Shown here piece after piece: positions 7,651 through 8,950 of a stretch of DNA of 8,950 nucleotides. The stretch is taken from contig JALHTS010000150.1 in assembly GCA_022865965.1 (NCBI GenBank), positions 1 through 8,950 of the forward strand, written 5' to 3'. Every line of letters starts with the position of its first letter. Positions within the stretch are counted from its first letter, which is position 1. The DNA is from Ignavibacteriaceae bacterium (GTDB taxonomy: Bacteria > Bacteroidota > Ignavibacteria > Ignavibacteriales > Ignavibacteriaceae). The translations under genes and the position numbers were made by a program. Under the pieces are notes generated by a model, which worked only from the letters and a program-made list of their open reading frames with translations, made no database searches and was not told the DNA's origin.

Positions 7651-7695
7651 AAAAAAACATGTAATAATAGGGTAAGCATTTTTCATGCTTACCCT
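7651..7695 (-). terminator. Stem-loop terminator after the Asp-box protein gene
   Basis: Bases 7669-7679 pair perfectly with 7685-7695 (11 bp) around a five-base loop (GAAAA on the minus strand), ten bases after the stop codon. The bases after the stem on the minus strand are ATTATTACATG and then seven T. The U-run is therefore displaced by 11 bases, so termination may be incomplete. It separates the rightmost gene from the receptor operon. Confidence 0.68.
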
Positions 7696-7705
7696 CAAAA
7701 TAATA

Positions 7706-8950
7706 TTACTTTAAGAACATCATTTTCTTTGATGAAGTAAAATCACCTGCATTTAAGGTATATATGTATAAACCTGAGGCAAGATTAGAAGCATCAAAAG
7801 TAACCTGATGTGTTCCAGCTTCCTGGGTGTTATTCACAAGGTTAGCAACTTCCTTACCTAATACATCATATACTTTAAGAGTAACATTGCTTCTTTCAGC
7901 TAAGGTGTAGTTTACAACTGTTGAGGGGTTGAATGGATTAGGATAGTTCTGATCTAGTGAAAAACTATTGAGTTTAATTCCCTCTTCTTCAACACCTACA
8001 AATGGAACAAATTGTGTTATAGGAGCAACAAATATTTCACAAGGTTGCATTTGATCTATAATAGCAGTGGTATTTCCTACTTCATACCAGTACATACTAT
8101 AGAATGTTACATCATAACCACCGGTAACAGCTTCCTTTTTCAAAGTAGGAGCTAAATGTGAACCAGATTCATTAATTACAGGAGTATTGGTTAGGTTAGT
8201 TGGAGCAGCCCATTCACCGTCTAAAAGTCTATAAGAATAGAAGATATCCATAGTTGCAAGAGTATCACCCACTACGCCTCCGGTATTTACCCATTGTGTA
8301 ACAAGTATTTCACGGTCTACATCAAAAGCAAGATAGCATGAAATACCCTGCTGACCGATGTTTGGGGAGTATAATCCTGCTAGTTCCTGCATCCAATCCC
8401 AGTCTACTGCTTCAAGACCACCCTCTAGTATAATCTTAGCATCCCAGCCAGTTGGAGCTGCAGGATCTTCATATAATTCAACAATTGCATTCTTTGTAGT
8501 TGCTTCCCAGGTCTCTGCGGTATCTGATAAACCAACAACCATATGCACACGACCATTTTTATCAACCTGAATATCACAAGAATATGACACATATATACCA
8601 AGTTCAGAAGCTGGAGTGTAATTGTCGAATAAACAATCATAATCTGCTAGAACTGGAATCTGCGTGAAATCACAAATATTCCAATCGCTCCAGGTAGCTC
8701 CATTATCAGTTGATTTTACATATGCCGGCCAAGCCCATTCGCCATTGTCAAAAGGAAATGTACCAGTAATGCCAACATAATCTGTTCCGTTAAAAGATAC
8801 ACCACCCATTGTTATCATCCATCCATCATTAAAATACGTTTCAGCATCCCAAAAAGTATGATTAATGTTTTCAAAATCTTCTGTGCTATAAATTGAATAG
8901 TGACCATAGTCCAAGTAAGGTGTTGTCCAGAAAAAATAATTAGAATTATC
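7706..8950 (-). CDS. Secreted Asp-box (sialidase-type propeller) protein with T9SS type A sorting domain, 5' end missing
   Basis: The C-terminal 414 residues of a larger protein; the frame stays open to the right edge. A TTG at 8912-8914 is not a credible start, because coding-like sequence (YFFWTTPYLDYGHYSIY) continues through it and no signal peptide follows. Visible residues 80-87 (bases 8690-8713) are a good Asp-box, STDNGATW, the S-x-D-x-G-x-T-W turn repeated in sialidase/BNR propellers. Further propeller-like blades follow (DIQVDKNGRVHMVVG; YRLLDGEWAAPTNLTNTP). No sialidase catalytic Arg motif is visible, so this does not imply an enzyme. The last 88 residues are a textbook type A sorting domain (NYPNPFNPST, VYDVLGKEVANLV, GLYIYTL, ending KKMMFLK), predicting export by T9SS. 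It probably belongs to a separate transcription unit because a stem-loop follows its stop codon. Substrate and role unknown. Confidence 0.88.
   Translation of the reverse strand, partial: DNSNYFFWTTPYLDYGHYSIYSTEDFENINHTFWDAETYFNDGWMITMGGVSFNGTDYVGITGTFPFDNGEWAWPAYVKSTDNGATWSDWNICDFTQIPVLADYDCLFDNYTPASELGIYVSYSCDIQVDKNGRVHMVVGLSDTAETWEATTKNAIVELYEDPAAPTGWDAKIILEGGLEAVDWDWMQELAGLYSPNIGQQGISCYLAFDVDREILVTQWVNTGGVVGDTLATMDIFYSYRLLDGEWAAPTNLTNTPVINESGSHLAPTLKKEAVTGGYDVTFYSMYWYEVGNTTAIIDQMQPCEIFVAPITQFVPFVGVEEEGIKLNSFSLDQNYPNPFNPSTVVNYTLAERSNVTLKVYDVLGKEVANLVNNTQEAGTHQVTFDASNLASGLYIYTLNAGDFTSSKKMMFLK
7709..7972 (-). other. Encoded canonical T9SS type A sorting domain (Asp-box protein)
   Basis: The 88-residue tail carries every landmark of the Por_Secre_tail family: QNYPNPFNPST, a VTLKVYDVLGKEV strand, the G-x-H-x-V-x-F-D-A-S-x-L-A-S-G-x-Y turn, and a lysine-rich end. 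In studied T9SS organisms such tails direct passage through the outer-membrane translocon and are removed on attachment. Confidence 0.9.

Noticed and set aside
8912..8914. TTG as the start codon of the rightmost gene
   Set aside because: The same frame stays open to base 8950 with protein-like sequence, and no signal peptide follows the TTG although the protein carries a T9SS sorting tail. The real start lies beyond the window.
1..8950. Mobile elements, CRISPR arrays, tRNA or rRNA genes
   Set aside because: No transposase-like protein, regularly spaced direct repeats, terminal inverted repeats or cloverleaf-like sequence was seen on either strand.

Overview
The window is an AT-rich stretch in which every real gene lies on the minus strand and encodes an exported envelope protein. 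The combination of type IX secretion system (T9SS) type A sorting tails (YPNPFNPST type), a TonB-dependent receptor with an N-terminal carboxypeptidase-regulatory-like domain, and a PorV/PorQ-family barrel points to the Bacteroidota/Chlorobiota/Calditrichota side of the tree. Clear Shine-Dalgarno sequences ahead of all three complete genes, and the general look of the proteins, favour an Ignavibacteria-like organism over a classical Bacteroidia or Flavobacteriia member. The lineage is an inference; no rRNA or other phylogenetic marker is present.

In transcription order (right to left): (1) the 3' part of a T9SS-secreted protein with one Asp-box (sialidase-type propeller motif) and a canonical type A sorting domain. 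It runs off the right edge and is followed by a stem-loop terminator. (2) A 131-base intergenic region with a weak promoter candidate. (3) A 958-residue TonB-dependent outer-membrane receptor. (4) After 39 bases, an 1168-residue secreted protein of unknown function with acidic calcium-type loops, a six-proline linker and a T9SS-like C-terminal domain. (5) After a 63-base gap with a perfect 8-bp hairpin, a 337-residue PorV/PorQ-like outer-membrane barrel. (6) A strong intrinsic terminator at the left edge.

Genes 3 to 5 look like one transcription unit: receptor, large surface cargo, PorV-like barrel. In T9SS biology PorV takes sorted cargo from the translocon to the attachment machinery. SusC-type receptors normally pair with a SusD lipoprotein, which is absent here. 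A reasonable hypothesis is that the large secreted protein is a surface capture partner for the receptor, delivered or anchored with help from the PorV paralogue encoded next to it. The sequence supports the parts list and the operon layout. The joint function is inference. No mobile element, CRISPR array, RNA gene or regulator gene was seen.
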